This document shows, one piece after another, positions 1 through 9,102 of a stretch of 64,000 nt of DNA; position 1 is the first letter of the stretch; the number at the start of each line of letters is the position of its first letter. The stretch comes from Janibacter cremeus (GTDB lineage Bacteria; Actinomycetota; Actinomycetes; Actinomycetales; Dermatophilaceae). The position numbers and the translations under genes were made by a program. The stretch is from NCBI RefSeq assembly GCF_013409205.1, contig NZ_JACCAE010000001.1, positions 930,001 through 994,000 on the forward strand, written 5' to 3'. The notes beneath the pieces were generated by a model. It saw nothing but the letters and a program-made list of their open reading frames with translations, had not been told where the DNA came from and ran no database searches.

Positions 1-863
1 CTGCCGGTCTGCTCGGCGAGCATGGCCCCCAGGGGCGAGGCGGCGACGCCGGCCGCCCACACCTTCGTCATCGTCTCGATGGTCCGGTGGCTGCCGTCGG
101 GGTCCTTGACCTGGATCCCGTACTGGTCGACGTCGGTCACCATCGCATCGAGCTGGACCTCGACGCCCTGCTTCTCCAGGCTCCGTTGTGCCTTGACGCT
201 GAGCCGGTCACCGAAGCTCGGGAGGACCTTCGGGGCCGCGTCGACGAGGATGACGTGGGCCTCGCCCGGGTCGATCTGGCGGAACTCGTCGGCCAGGGTG
301 CGCTGGGCCAGCTCCGCGATCTGGCCGGCCATCTCCACCCCGGTGGGTCCGGCACCGACGACGACGAAGGTGAGCAGCCGTCGGCGCTGGTCGGGGTCGG
401 TGGACGTCTCGGCGAGCTCGAAGGAGCCGAAGATGCGCCCGCGCAGCTCCAGTGCGTCGTCGATGCTCTTCATCCCCGGCGCGAAGCGGGAGAAGTGGTT
501 GTTGCCGAAGTAGGACTGGCCTGCCCCGGCGGCCACGATCAGGCTGTCGTAGTGCGTGACCGTGTGCTGGTTGAGCGACTCGGAGTGCACGGCCCTGGAC
601 TCGACATCGATGTCCGTGACGTCACCGAGGATGACCCGCACGTTGCGTTGGCGCTGGACGATGTCACGGGTCGTCGGAGCGATGTCGCCCTCGGAGAGGA
701 TGCCGGTGGCCACCTGGTACAGCAGGGGCTGGAAGAGGTGGTGGCTGGTCTTGGAGATCAGCGTGACCTCGACATCCTTGTTGCCCAGCTCCTTGGCGGC
801 GAAGAGACCGCCGAAGCCGGATCCGATGATGACGACATGGTGCTTGCCAGAGTTAGCGCTCAC
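1..863 (-). CDS. ndh: Type II NADH:quinone oxidoreductase (NDH-2), C-terminus cut by window edge
   Basis: Read on the complement from a GTG at 863, the frame stays open to base 1 and gives 287 residues, so the last third lies outside the window. Two Rossmann motifs are visible: GSGFGG at residues 14-19 for FAD and GAGPTG at 170-175 for NADH. This spacing is typical of single-subunit NDH-2, which passes electrons from NADH to menaquinone at the cytoplasmic membrane face without pumping protons. The motif HHLFQPLLYQVATG near residue 41 is characteristic of the family. A tRNA gene lies upstream in the same direction with a terminator between, so ndh probably has its own promoter in the 130 bases before its start. 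Confidence 0.9.
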   Translation of the reverse strand, partial: MSANSGKHHVVIIGSGFGGLFAAKELGNKDVEVTLISKTSHHLFQPLLYQVATGILSEGDIAPTTRDIVQRQRNVRVILGDVTDIDVESRAVHSESLNQHTVTHYDSLIVAAGAGQSYFGNNHFSRFAPGMKSIDDALELRGRIFGSFELAETSTDPDQRRRLLTFVVVGAGPTGVEMAGQIAELAQRTLADEFRQIDPGEAHVILVDAAPKVLPSFGDRLSVKAQRSLEKQGVEVQLDAMVTDVDQYGIQVKDPDGSHRTIETMTKVWAAGVAASPLGAMLAEQTG

Positions 864-993
864 CCGTCCATTCTGCCGCTCGGAGCGGCCCGAGCACCAA
901 TTCAGGGACAGTGATCTCCCCGACCCTGAGCAGCCACCTGCACGGGGCCACGTCACCGCAGTGGGTGCGAAGCGTCGTCGTCCCGAGGCAAGC

Positions 994-1030
994 GAAGAGG
1001 CCCCCGAACCATTGGTTCGGGAGCCTCTTC
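994..1030 (-). terminator. Terminator hairpin behind the initiator tRNA
   Basis: A near-perfect inverted repeat with arms GAAGAGGC and GCCTCTTC, continuing through CCGAACC and GGTTCGG around an ATT loop. It begins four bases beyond the tRNA 3' end on the complement. No U-tract follows, as is common for hairpin terminators in high-GC actinobacteria. It separates the tRNA from ndh. Confidence 0.8.
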
Positions 1031-1033
1031 AGG

Positions 1034-1110
1034 TGGTAGCGGGGGCAGGATTTGAACCTGCGACCTCCGGGTTATGAGCCCGGCGAGCTACCGAACTGCT
1101 CCACCCCGCG
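1034..1110 (-). tRNA. tRNA-fMet(CAT), initiator
   Basis: A 77-base cloverleaf on the complement with anticodon loop CTCATAA and an encoded 3' CCA (1034-1036). Initiator hallmarks are present: position 1 (C) and position 72 (U) do not pair, the D stem carries the A11-U24 pair, and the anticodon stem ends in three consecutive G-C pairs (GGG/CCC). These distinguish it from elongator tRNA-Met. T stem GCAGG/CCTGC and loop TTCAAAT are normal. Confidence 0.95.
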
Positions 1111-1154
1111 TCGTTGCAGTAGCAACTCTACGTGAACCTGCGGGGAGCGCCAAA

Positions 1155-4100
1155 TCAGTTGCCCTCCAAGTCTGCCGACCCCCCTGAGGGCTGAGCGGCA
1201 GCGGCGTCCTCGAGGTACTTCTTCAGCTCCTTCTGCGCCTTGTCGTAGGCGGCGAAGTCGCCCTTCTTCAGCGCCTCCTGGCCATCCGCGTAGGCCTTCT
1301 CCATGCCGGCGATGGCCTCGCGCAGGGCCTTCGGGTCGTTCGCGGCGGGAGGCGTCGGCTCGTCATTGCCGTCGTCGGCGCCGTCGCCGTCGCCCCCTTC
1401 GTCCTCGGACCCGGGCACGGTGGGCTCGCCCTCCTCGGCCGGCGTGGAGTCGCCGCCCTCGACACCGGCATCGCCCTCGAAGAGCTGGTCCAGCGCCGAG
1501 TCGAGCGTCTGGCCCCAGGCGACCTTGCCGCCGAAGGTGGCCACGACGATCCGCAGCTGCGGGTACGAGGTCCCCGAGGAGGAGGAGAGGTAGATCGGCT
1601 CCACGTGCAGGAAGCCCTCCCCGACCGGCAGGGCCAGCTGGTTGCCGAAGTGCACCTGCGAGCCACCGCGGTTGGCGTTGTTGAGGTAGTCCTGCAGGGT
1701 CTGGGTGCCATCTCCGGAGGTGGCGTTGGAGGAGACGATGTCGTTCTGCACCTGCCCGACGCCGGGCACGGTCGTGTTGCGTGGCACGGAGAGCAGCCGC
1801 AGCTGCCCGTACCCCTTGGCAGGGTCGCCACCGGTCGCGCCGGCATCGGCGTCGACGGCCAGATACCCGGCCATGACGTTGCGCGAACCACGCGGGATGT
1901 AGGTCGAGGTGAGCGACCACGAGGGCTTGTCCTGCGTGGGCATCGCCAGCGACAGGTAGTACGGCGGCTGGGCCACGCCGTCATCACCGCGCGACGGGTC
2001 GTCCGGCACCCGCCAGCGGTCCTGACCGGCGCGGAAGTCGCTCGCGGAGGTCACGTGGTAGTCCGCGAGCACGGCGCGCTGCATCAGGAAGAGGTCCTCC
2101 GGATACCGCAGGTGCGACATCAACTCGCTGCCGATGTCGCTGCGGTCCTGCATCAGATCGGGGAAGGCCTTGTCCCACGCCTGGATGATCGGGTCGTCCT
2201 CGTCCCACTTGTAGAGGTCGACGCTCCCGTCGAAGGCGTCCACGGTCGCCTTGACCGAGTTGCGCATGTAGTTGACCCGGTCCCCGATGAGTGCGCTCGC
2301 CTGCTGCGTCTCGCGCGAGGAAACCTGCCCCGTCTGCACACCGGACATCGAGAAGGCGGTGCTGTACGGGTACTGCCGCGAGGTCGTGTAGCCGTCGACG
2401 ATCCACTTCACGCGGCCGTCGACGATCGCCGGGTAGACGTCGTCGTCGAGCGTCAGCCACGGCGCCACCCGCTCCACCCGCTCCATGGGCTTGCGGTGCT
2501 CGAGCAGTCGGGAGCTGGGCCCGACGGCGTCGGAGAGCATGAACTTCAGGTCCCGCTGGGTCAGCGCGTACGCCGCCTGACGAAGGGGGGAGCCGATGTC
2601 CACTCCCCCGTCACCCTGGTAGGTGTAGCGGGTGTCGTCCCCACCGGTTGGCTTGTCGACCTCGCGCGGCTCCTGGGAGTCGCTGCGCCCGACGATCGAG
2701 AAGTGGTCCATCTCCTCGCCGAAGTAGATGCGCGGCTCGTACTCACCGATCGCCGACTGCGGGTTGATCCACTCCGGGTTGCCGGCCCGCACCTGGGTGC
2801 CGCGAGCCATGACGAGGCCGTAGCCGTGCGTGTAGACCGTGTGGTCGTTGACCCAGTCACGCCGGTCGGCGGGGACGTTGCTCAGGTCGAGCTCGCGTGC
2901 GCCGACGACGACGTCCGTGGTCTCCCCGTCGATCTCGTAGCGGTCGACGTCCAGCTCGTCCTGGAAGGTGTAGTACGGCTGCTGCGCCTGCAGCTCCTGG
3001 TAGGTCTGGCTGACGACCGAGGGGTCGAGCAGCCGGATGCCCGGGATGGACTGGGCGTCCTCGCGCAGCTGGCCGGTCGACACGTCGGAGACCGCGTCGT
3101 AGGTCGACTCCTTCGCGTCGGTCACCCCGTGGGCATCGCGGGTGGCGTTGATGTTGCGCTGGAGGTAGGGCTCCTCGAGCGAGTTGCGCGAGGGCGAGAC
3201 CTTGTACGTCTCCACCAGGGCCGGGTAGATCGCCCCGACGACGATGGAGAGGACGACGAGCGTGCCGACCGCGATCATCGGCAGCCGCCATGAGCGCGAG
3301 CGCACCGAGGCCAGGAAGAGCACGGCGCACAGCACCGCCGCGACCGCGAGGATGTACTTCGTCGGGATGATCGCATGGTCCGCGGTGTACCCGACACCGG
3401 TGAGCACCTCGCCCTCCCGCGTGGTCAGACCGTGCGCGTCGAGCAGGTAGCTCCATGCGCGCAGCAGCGCGAGCACCGCGGCGATGATCGCCAGGTGGAG
3501 GAAGGCCGCCCGCGAGGAGCGTCCACGACCCGGCGGGACGATGCCACCGTAGATGTAGTGCGCGAAGACCGCGCTGAGCAGGCTCGCGAGCAGGGCGACA
3601 GTGAGGAAGCCGACGAGGAAGCCCCACCAGGGCAGCCCGAAGAGGTAGTAGCTGATGTCCCGCCCGAACTGCGGGTCGGTGACACCGGTCGCCTCGCCGT
3701 TGCGCCACAGCAGCCATGCCTGCCACTGGCCCGCGGCGGTGAGCCCACCGAGGAGCCCGAGCACGGCAGGCAGCACCCACGCGGTCACCTTGCGGAAGGG
3801 CTCGATGGCCTGGCGGTACTGCGCCAGCGCCTGCTCGCCGGCTGACATCGGCACGGTGAGCGGCCGCGTGCGATAGGCGAGCCACAGGCTCACCCCGATC
3901 GGCAGCCCGGTGACCAGGGCACCGCCGATGAAGAGCAGGGCCTGCGTGCGCAGGCGTGACCACCACGCGCCGGAGAAGCCCAGGGAGGAGAACCACAGCG
4001 ACTCGGTCCACAGGCTCGCGATGATGCTGACGATGATGAGCACCACGGCGATCGAGAGGGCCACCTTCGCCACCCTGCCCGGGCCACGCCTGGGTGGGGT

Positions 4101-4169
4101 CCCGTCGTGGTCGCGGGGCGGCACCGCGCCCCCTTCGTCACCGCCGTGCGGCCAACTCGCGCTGCTCAT
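1155..4169 (-). CDS. UPF0182 family membrane protein
   Basis: 1004 residues, the usual size for the UPF0182/COG1615 family of large actinobacterial and cyanobacterial membrane proteins of unknown function. About seven hydrophobic segments lie within roughly the first 330 residues. A long, mainly hydrophilic domain without cysteines follows, predicted to face outward. The tail is acidic low-complexity (Glu/Asp/Gly, about residues 900-940) and then a Lys/Ala-rich helix. It is divergent from the PPA1309-type gene with only 45 bp between starts, so the two probably share a promoter region. In mycobacteria it sits next to the PDZ protease, as here apart from two intervening genes. The family assignment is secure; its function is unknown. 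Confidence 0.93.
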   Translation of the reverse strand: MSSASWPHGGDEGGAVPPRDHDGTPPRRGPGRVAKVALSIAVVLIIVSIIASLWTESLWFSSLGFSGAWWSRLRTQALLFIGGALVTGLPIGVSLWLAYRTRPLTVPMSAGEQALAQYRQAIEPFRKVTAWVLPAVLGLLGGLTAAGQWQAWLLWRNGEATGVTDPQFGRDISYYLFGLPWWGFLVGFLTVALLASLLSAVFAHYIYGGIVPPGRGRSSRAAFLHLAIIAAVLALLRAWSYLLDAHGLTTREGEVLTGVGYTADHAIIPTKYILAVAAVLCAVLFLASVRSRSWRLPMIAVGTLVVLSIVVGAIYPALVETYKVSPSRNSLEEPYLQRNINATRDAHGVTDAKESTYDAVSDVSTGQLREDAQSIPGIRLLDPSVVSQTYQELQAQQPYYTFQDELDVDRYEIDGETTDVVVGARELDLSNVPADRRDWVNDHTVYTHGYGLVMARGTQVRAGNPEWINPQSAIGEYEPRIYFGEEMDHFSIVGRSDSQEPREVDKPTGGDDTRYTYQGDGGVDIGSPLRQAAYALTQRDLKFMLSDAVGPSSRLLEHRKPMERVERVAPWLTLDDDVYPAIVDGRVKWIVDGYTTSRQYPYSTAFSMSGVQTGQVSSRETQQASALIGDRVNYMRNSVKATVDAFDGSVDLYKWDEDDPIIQAWDKAFPDLMQDRSDIGSELMSHLRYPEDLFLMQRAVLADYHVTSASDFRAGQDRWRVPDDPSRGDDGVAQPPYYLSLAMPTQDKPSWSLTSTYIPRGSRNVMAGYLAVDADAGATGGDPAKGYGQLRLLSVPRNTTVPGVGQVQNDIVSSNATSGDGTQTLQDYLNNANRGGSQVHFGNQLALPVGEGFLHVEPIYLSSSSGTSYPQLRIVVATFGGKVAWGQTLDSALDQLFEGDAGVEGGDSTPAEEGEPTVPGSEDEGGDGDGADDGNDEPTPPAANDPKALREAIAGMEKAYADGQEALKKGDFAAYDKAQKELKKYLEDAAAAQPSGGSADLEGN

Positions 4170-4214
4170 GGTGGGGACACCGTACCCAGCCGTCCTGACA
4201 GCACGTAAGGCAGC

Positions 4215-4766
4215 ATGGTCCCCGTGCCCGACTCGTCATCAGAAAACACCCCCACGACCGAACCCCTGGCCGTCGCCGCGCTCGAGACCGAGCGTCATGT
4301 CGCGATCTCCGGCTGGGACCAGAACCCGCGGATCTTCGCGCTCGTCGACACCGCCACGCTCGTCGAGGCCGAGCCCCAACTCGCCCTCGACGATGCCGCC
4401 GACCGCGCTCCCGGTGCGCTGACCGCGATCGAGCAGGAGGACCTGCCGCAGACCTCCTCGCTGGAGTCGCTGCTCGGCCGGATGGCTTGGCCGGAGACCG
4501 TGCACGGCGCGGCCCTGGCCATCGAACGCGTCGTCATCCCCCCGGGCGCCGAGCGTGACCTGCCGCAGGACGCTGAAGACGCCCTGGCTGCGCTCTCAGA
4601 GCACCCGCAGCGCGAGGACGTCCGCCTGCTCGTCGCCGTCCACCGGGACGGTCGCGCGGTGTGCCTGCTGCGTCAGCGCGCCAACGACCGGGACGACCGC
4701 GTCGCCACCGGCGAGGACATCGCCCCCGGGTTGGTGCACGCGCTGCGCGCGACCTTCGAGGACTGA
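4215..4766 (+). CDS. PPA1309-type conserved actinobacterial protein
   Basis: 183 residues, soluble, with no signal peptide or membrane segment. It matches the small actinobacterial family annotated as PPA1309, recognised by the conserved stretch LLGRMAWPETVHGAALA, the motif ERVVIPPGAE, and the C-terminal EDIAPGLVHALRATF. The family has no known biochemical role. It is found beside UPF0182 and the PDZ protease in many actinobacteria, suggesting a shared envelope-linked function, but that is inference. The start is the ATG at 4215. An oxidoreductase gene follows 18 bp downstream in the same direction and is probably cotranscribed. Confidence 0.82.
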   Translation: MVPVPDSSSENTPTTEPLAVAALETERHVAISGWDQNPRIFALVDTATLVEAEPQLALDDAADRAPGALTAIEQEDLPQTSSLESLLGRMAWPETVHGAALAIERVVIPPGAERDLPQDAEDALAALSEHPQREDVRLLVAVHRDGRAVCLLRQRANDRDDRVATGEDIAPGLVHALRATFED

Positions 4767-4784
4767 GCCCGTGAGGAGCTCGCG

Positions 4785-5828
4785 ATGAACGACCCCGAGG
4801 CGTCGAACGAATGCATCGTCCTGGCTCGGGTGCCGGGCGAGACCCTCGAACCCGCCGACTTCGAGCTGCGCGGCGAGCAACTAGCCCTGACGGACCCGGG
4901 CGGGGACGTGACCGTCGCGGCGTCGACCTTCGGCCTCAACGCGGGCCTGCGGACCAGGTTGGGCACCGGTCACTCCACCACCCTGGGGCCGGCCATCGAC
5001 CCCGGCGACACCCCGCGCAGCGATGCCATCGGCACCGTCACCGCCTCCGACCGCCCCGACATCCAGGTCGGAGACCTCGTCACGGGCCTCCTGCCCTGGG
5101 CACGCGTCAGCACGGTCGATGGCGGCGGGCTGCGAGTCCTGTCTCCGGACGCGGACCCCCTGCGCCACCTGACGATCCTCGGACACGTCGGCAAGACCGC
5201 CCACACAGCCCTGATGACCGTGGGACGGCTCCGCGCCGGAGAGACGGTCTGGATACCCGCCGCCGCCGGCGGGGTGGGAAGTTGTGCCGTGCAGATCGCG
5301 CTGCGGGCCGGCGCCCATGTCATCGCGAGCGCCGGGTCACCCGCCAAGCTGGACCACCTGCGCGACACTCTCGGCGTCGCCGACGTGTTCGACCGTCACG
5401 AGGACCTGGCCCAGGCACTCGAACGGCACGCGCCGGACGGGCTCGACGTCTACCTCGACCTGGTCGGCGGCGACTCCCTGCGCACCGGCCTGGAGATGCT
5501 GCGCGAGCACGGCCGTGCCGTGGTCGCCGGTCTGGCCGGGGCAGCGCCGACCAGACCGATCCTCCAGGACTCCGCCGAGCTCATCAGCCGCCGGATCAGC
5601 ATGATCGGGATGTCCGTGACCGATTACCCGCACGCGCAGTCCGACCTGGAGGCCTTCGTGGAGCACCACGAGGAGCGGCGCCCGTTCGTTGCCAGCGCCA
5701 CCACCCACCACGGACTCGCCGAGATGCCCCGGGCCTTCTGTGCGCTGTTCTCCAGCGAGGTGATCGGCCGCGGCGTGGTCGACCTCCGCAATGAGCCCGG
5801 GCCGGCGACTCCCGGCCCTCGCAGCTAG
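4785..5828 (+). CDS. Zinc-independent NADPH-dependent oxidoreductase, MDR superfamily
   Basis: 347 residues with the medium-chain dehydrogenase/reductase layout: a GroES-like N-terminal half and a Rossmann half with nucleotide motif AAAGGVGSCAVQ at about residues 162-173. Catalytic and structural zinc cysteines are absent, placing it with quinone or enone reductases (CurA, YfmJ or prostaglandin-reductase types) rather than alcohol dehydrogenases. The motif DVYLDLVGGDSLRTGL is typical of that branch. Substrate cannot be told from sequence. It follows the PPA1309-type gene by 18 bp. It converges with the PDZ protease gene so closely that both stop codons share the tetramer CTAG at 5825-5828. 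Confidence 0.85.
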   Translation: MNDPEASNECIVLARVPGETLEPADFELRGEQLALTDPGGDVTVAASTFGLNAGLRTRLGTGHSTTLGPAIDPGDTPRSDAIGTVTASDRPDIQVGDLVTGLLPWARVSTVDGGGLRVLSPDADPLRHLTILGHVGKTAHTALMTVGRLRAGETVWIPAAAGGVGSCAVQIALRAGAHVIASAGSPAKLDHLRDTLGVADVFDRHEDLAQALERHAPDGLDVYLDLVGGDSLRTGLEMLREHGRAVVAGLAGAAPTRPILQDSAELISRRISMIGMSVTDYPHAQSDLEAFVEHHEERRPFVASATTHHGLAEMPRAFCALFSSEVIGRGVVDLRNEPGPATPGPRS

Positions 5829-6922
5829 TCCTTCGCGGCTTGGCGGTCCTCGCACGTCGGCAGATCCGAGGTCTCCCCCTTCGCGATGGACTCGACGGCG
5901 GTGACGGCCTCGTCGTAGGTCTCCACGGCCACCACGCCCAGCTCGTCCGGCACGTGGCCGACCACGTCGGAGCAGTTGGCATCCGGTGCGAGGAACCAGT
6001 CAGCGCCCCCCTCGTGGGCGCCGACCATCTTCTGCGCGATGCCACCGATCGGCCCGACCTTGCCGGAGTCGGAGATCGTGCCCGTCCCCGCGACGGACTC
6101 CCCCTTCGTCATGGCTCCGGGGGTGAGCCGGTCGCGCACGGCGAGCGCGAACATCATGCCGGCGCTCGGCCCGCCGACGTGGCCGGCGTCGATCCGCACC
6201 TCGAAGGGGTAGTCGTACTTCGGCTCGAGGACGACGCCGATGCCGGCGCGGTCGTTGCCGATGTCGGCCGCCTGAAGCGTCACGCTCTTCTTGCTGCCGT
6301 CACGACGGACCACGAGGGTGACCTCGTCACCGACCTCGCGGTCGCCGATCGCGTCGACGAGCTCCTCGAGGCTGCCGGGACGCTCGCCGTCGACGGAGAG
6401 GACGACGTCCTCCAGCTGCAGTGCGCCGTCCGCGGGCATCCCCTTGGCGACCCGGGCGACCACGTTCTCCTGGCCGACCTTCTTGTCGAGGCTGCGCAGT
6501 GCGACGGCGATGGAGGTGTGCTGCGAGCCTTCCATGAGGGCGCTGTTGAGCTCCTCGACCTCTTCGGCGCTGCGGTCCTCACCGAAGACGCTCTCCTCCG
6601 GCACGACCCGCGAGTCGGAGTCCAGGTGCCCGGAGACCCACTCCCAGACGCTGATGTGACGATCCGGACCGCCGAGGATGCGCACGGTCGTGAAGTAGAG
6701 ATGGCCATCGGTCGGGTAGGTCTTCGCACCCTCGACCCTGACCAGCTGGGTGCCGTCGTCGAGGTCACCGAGGGTGTCGGTCACCGGCCCGGGGCTCTCC
6801 ACCGCGTACGGCACCTTGATGAAGCTGCCGAGGAGCGAGACGATGAGGAAGAGCACCGCGACGACGAGGACGTGGCGGGCGATTCGCTCACTCCGTGGTG
6901 GCTGGGACGATTCGTCCAGCAC
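5825..6922 (-). CDS. Membrane-anchored PDZ/Lon-like (S16) protease, YlbL family
   Basis: One N-terminal membrane segment precedes an extracytoplasmic region with a PDZ domain (around residues 165-230) and a C-terminal Lon-like S16 domain. The serine motif GPSAGM and the catalytic lysine in GKVGPIGGIAQK are both present, so the protease should be active. The frame opens upstream at 6985, but the GTG at 6922 is preceded by AGGAGG at ideal spacing and starts just before the membrane segment; this gives 365 residues. Homologues flank UPF0182 and DUF2342 in mycobacteria. It is divergent from the DUF2342 gene. Confidence 0.9.
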   Translation of the reverse strand: MLDESSQPPRSERIARHVLVVAVLFLIVSLLGSFIKVPYAVESPGPVTDTLGDLDDGTQLVRVEGAKTYPTDGHLYFTTVRILGGPDRHISVWEWVSGHLDSDSRVVPEESVFGEDRSAEEVEELNSALMEGSQHTSIAVALRSLDKKVGQENVVARVAKGMPADGALQLEDVVLSVDGERPGSLEELVDAIGDREVGDEVTLVVRRDGSKKSVTLQAADIGNDRAGIGVVLEPKYDYPFEVRIDAGHVGGPSAGMMFALAVRDRLTPGAMTKGESVAGTGTISDSGKVGPIGGIAQKMVGAHEGGADWFLAPDANCSDVVGHVPDELGVVAVETYDEAVTAVESIAKGETSDLPTCEDRQAAKD

Positions 6923-7008
6923 GCGACCTCCTAGGTCCGGGAACCATCCGGCACCACTCGTGGTTGGGTCTAAAGGACAGCACATCCTCTCAGGAAGAGA
7001 GCACCGTA

Positions 7009-8451
7009 GTGAGCAACGATCCCAGCACCCCTTCCGGTTCCTCCGGAGACGACGGGCTGCCGGAGGACCTTGCCCGGGTCTTCCGCGACCTCAACGGCGG
7101 TCGGGACCTCCCCCCGGAGGTCGTCGACCAGCTCAAGGCACTCGGCATCACCGATGCCGACCCGGCGCAGGTGGCGGCGATGACCTCCCAGATCCAGGCG
7201 ATGTTCGCCCCCGGGGCCCAGGCGAAAGGGGTCGACGTCACCAAGGCGACGTCGGCAGCCCGCGAGGCGGTCACCGAGTCGGACCATGCCATGGGCGAGC
7301 GCGAGCTCGGCCTGGTCGAGCAGGCCACCCGACTGGCGGCGCTGTGGCTGGACCAGGTGACATCGCTCGAGGCCCCCGCCCTCACCGGCCGGGCGCTCTC
7401 CCGACAGGAGTGGGTCGAGGCGACGATGCCCGTGTGGGCCTCCCTCGTCGACCCCATCGCCGACGGTCTGGCCGCCGCGATCCGTGACTCCTTCACCTCG
7501 CGGATGAACGGCCCGGGAGCCCCCGACCTGCAGGCCCTGGGGATGCCGCCGGGCATGGACCTGTCCATGCTCAGCCAGCAGATGGCCCCCTTCGTCGACC
7601 GGATGGCCTCCACGCTGATCACAGGGCAGACCGCCCAGGCCGTCGGTGCCCTGGCCTCCGACACCCTGACCGCGACCGAGGCCGGCGTACCGCTGGTCAC
7701 CGACGTGGTGGCGCTGCTGCCGGGCAATGTCGCCGGTTTCGCCGACGGACTCGACGTGGACCTCGACGAGGTGTGGCTGCACCTGGCCACGCGGGAGTCG
7801 GCCCGGATGCGGCTCTTCACGGCCGTGCCGTGGCTGGGCCCGCAGATCCTGGCCGCCGTGCAGGCCTACGCGCGCGGGATCGCCATCGACACCGACGCGA
7901 TCGACGCCGCCGTGCGCGAGGTCGACCCGTCCGACCCCGGCGCGATCCAGGAGGCGCTCACCGGTGGCTTCCTCAACCCGACGCCCTCGCCCGCCCAGCG
8001 CAGCGCCCTCACCCAGCTCGAGACCTGGCTGGCCCTGGCCGAGGGCTGGGTCGAGCACGTATCGGTCCAGGCGACGAAGAACCAGCTGCCGACCACCTCC
8101 GCGATGACCGAGACGATCCGCCGCCGTCGGGCCACCGGCGGCCCCGCGGAGAAGACCTTCGCCGGTCTGGTCGGGCTGGAGCTGCGACCGCGCCGGCTGC
8201 GCGATGCGGCCAGCCTCTTCGCCGCGCTCGAGGAGCGCGTCGGGGCTCAGGGCCGCGACGGCGTGTGGGCGCACCCCGATGTCGCGCCGAGCGCCGCCGA
8301 CCTGGATGACGTCCTCGGCTTCGTCGAGCGAACGGCCGCCGGCGAGTCCTCCGCGAGCGAGGACCTCGACGCAGCGCTCGAGTCGATCCTGCGCGAGGCC
8401 GATGAGCGCGGAGACTCCTCGGGCGGGGACGAGGACGACTCCGAGCGATGA
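7009..8451 (+). CDS. DUF2342 family protein (often called zinc-dependent metalloprotease)
   Basis: 480 residues from the GTG at 7009, which has a purine-rich GGAAGAGAG upstream. The C-terminal half carries the conserved family block EGWVEHVSVQA followed by RRRRATGGPAEKTFAGLVGLE and RPRRLRDAA. The protein belongs to COG5282/DUF2342. Databases call the family a zinc-dependent metalloprotease, but no HExxH motif is visible, and the segment usually holding a histidine reads TRESARMRLF. The N-terminus is Ser/Gly-rich and the C-terminus acidic. It overlaps the NUDIX gene by 4 bp (ATGA), so translation is coupled. Position beside the PDZ protease is conserved in mycobacteria. Confidence 0.85.
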   Translation: MSNDPSTPSGSSGDDGLPEDLARVFRDLNGGRDLPPEVVDQLKALGITDADPAQVAAMTSQIQAMFAPGAQAKGVDVTKATSAAREAVTESDHAMGERELGLVEQATRLAALWLDQVTSLEAPALTGRALSRQEWVEATMPVWASLVDPIADGLAAAIRDSFTSRMNGPGAPDLQALGMPPGMDLSMLSQQMAPFVDRMASTLITGQTAQAVGALASDTLTATEAGVPLVTDVVALLPGNVAGFADGLDVDLDEVWLHLATRESARMRLFTAVPWLGPQILAAVQAYARGIAIDTDAIDAAVREVDPSDPGAIQEALTGGFLNPTPSPAQRSALTQLETWLALAEGWVEHVSVQATKNQLPTTSAMTETIRRRRATGGPAEKTFAGLVGLELRPRRLRDAASLFAALEERVGAQGRDGVWAHPDVAPSAADLDDVLGFVERTAAGESSASEDLDAALESILREADERGDSSGGDEDDSER

Positions 8452-8999
8452 CCCACGCGGAGCTCGCGGACGACCTGCGCGGCCTGCTGACCACGTGGCC
8501 GGCCCCGACGGCCGGGCAGGAGGCGCTGCGGGTCGAGTACCTCGCACACCTCGACGCGCACGAGGCCGCGACCGCCAAGACCGGTCCCCCGACACACTTC
8601 ACCGCGTCCTGCCTCGTGGTCGACGCGGGCGCCGAGCACGTGCTGCTGACCCTGCACCCGAAGGTGGGTCGCTGGCTGCAGTTCGGTGGGCACCTCGAGA
8701 AGGACGACAGCTCCGTCGCCGCGGGCGCCCTGCGTGAGGCCCTCGAGGAGTCGGGGCTGACCGCGGCAACCCTGCAGCTGCGTCCGGGCCTGGCCCAGCT
8801 GGACCGGCACGCGCTCGGCTCGGGCTTCACCCGGTGCACCGAGCACCTCGACCTGCGCTGGATCGCCACCGCCGCGGACGGCGCCGAACCGGTCGTCTCC
8901 GACGAGTCGGATGACGTTGCGTGGTGGCCGGTCGATGCGCTGCCGGAGGACATGGACGACTCGCTCCGCTCGCTCGTGGAGCTCGCCGGCCGGGTCTGA
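8448..8999 (+). CDS. NUDIX hydrolase
   Basis: 183 residues with a NUDIX box at about residues 82-105. The helix REALEESGL is intact, but the first acidic residue of the box is Asp rather than Glu (GHLEKDD). It should hydrolyse a nucleoside diphosphate linked to another moiety, though substrate is unknown. The start codon lies inside the end of the DUF2342 gene (4-bp overlap). About 100 bp separate it from the next gene. The mycobacterial counterpart block, as remembered, lacks this gene, so it may be a lineage-specific addition. Confidence 0.85.
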   Translation: MTHAELADDLRGLLTTWPAPTAGQEALRVEYLAHLDAHEAATAKTGPPTHFTASCLVVDAGAEHVLLTLHPKVGRWLQFGGHLEKDDSSVAAGALREALEESGLTAATLQLRPGLAQLDRHALGSGFTRCTEHLDLRWIATAADGAEPVVSDESDDVAWWPVDALPEDMDDSLRSLVELAGRV

Positions 9000-9102
9000 G
9001 CCCGGCACCGTTGCCGGGGGTGTGGACAACCGGGCGGGCCACCCCACGAACTGCGCCACAGTGGTCATCCACCACCGACCCCGGCACCCGAGCGAGACGA
9101 CG

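Noticed and set aside
1605..3293. 562-codon plus-strand frame
   Set aside because: It is the antisense shadow of the UPF0182 gene, rich in Arg/Val/Gly repeats from GC-rich third positions, with no family features.
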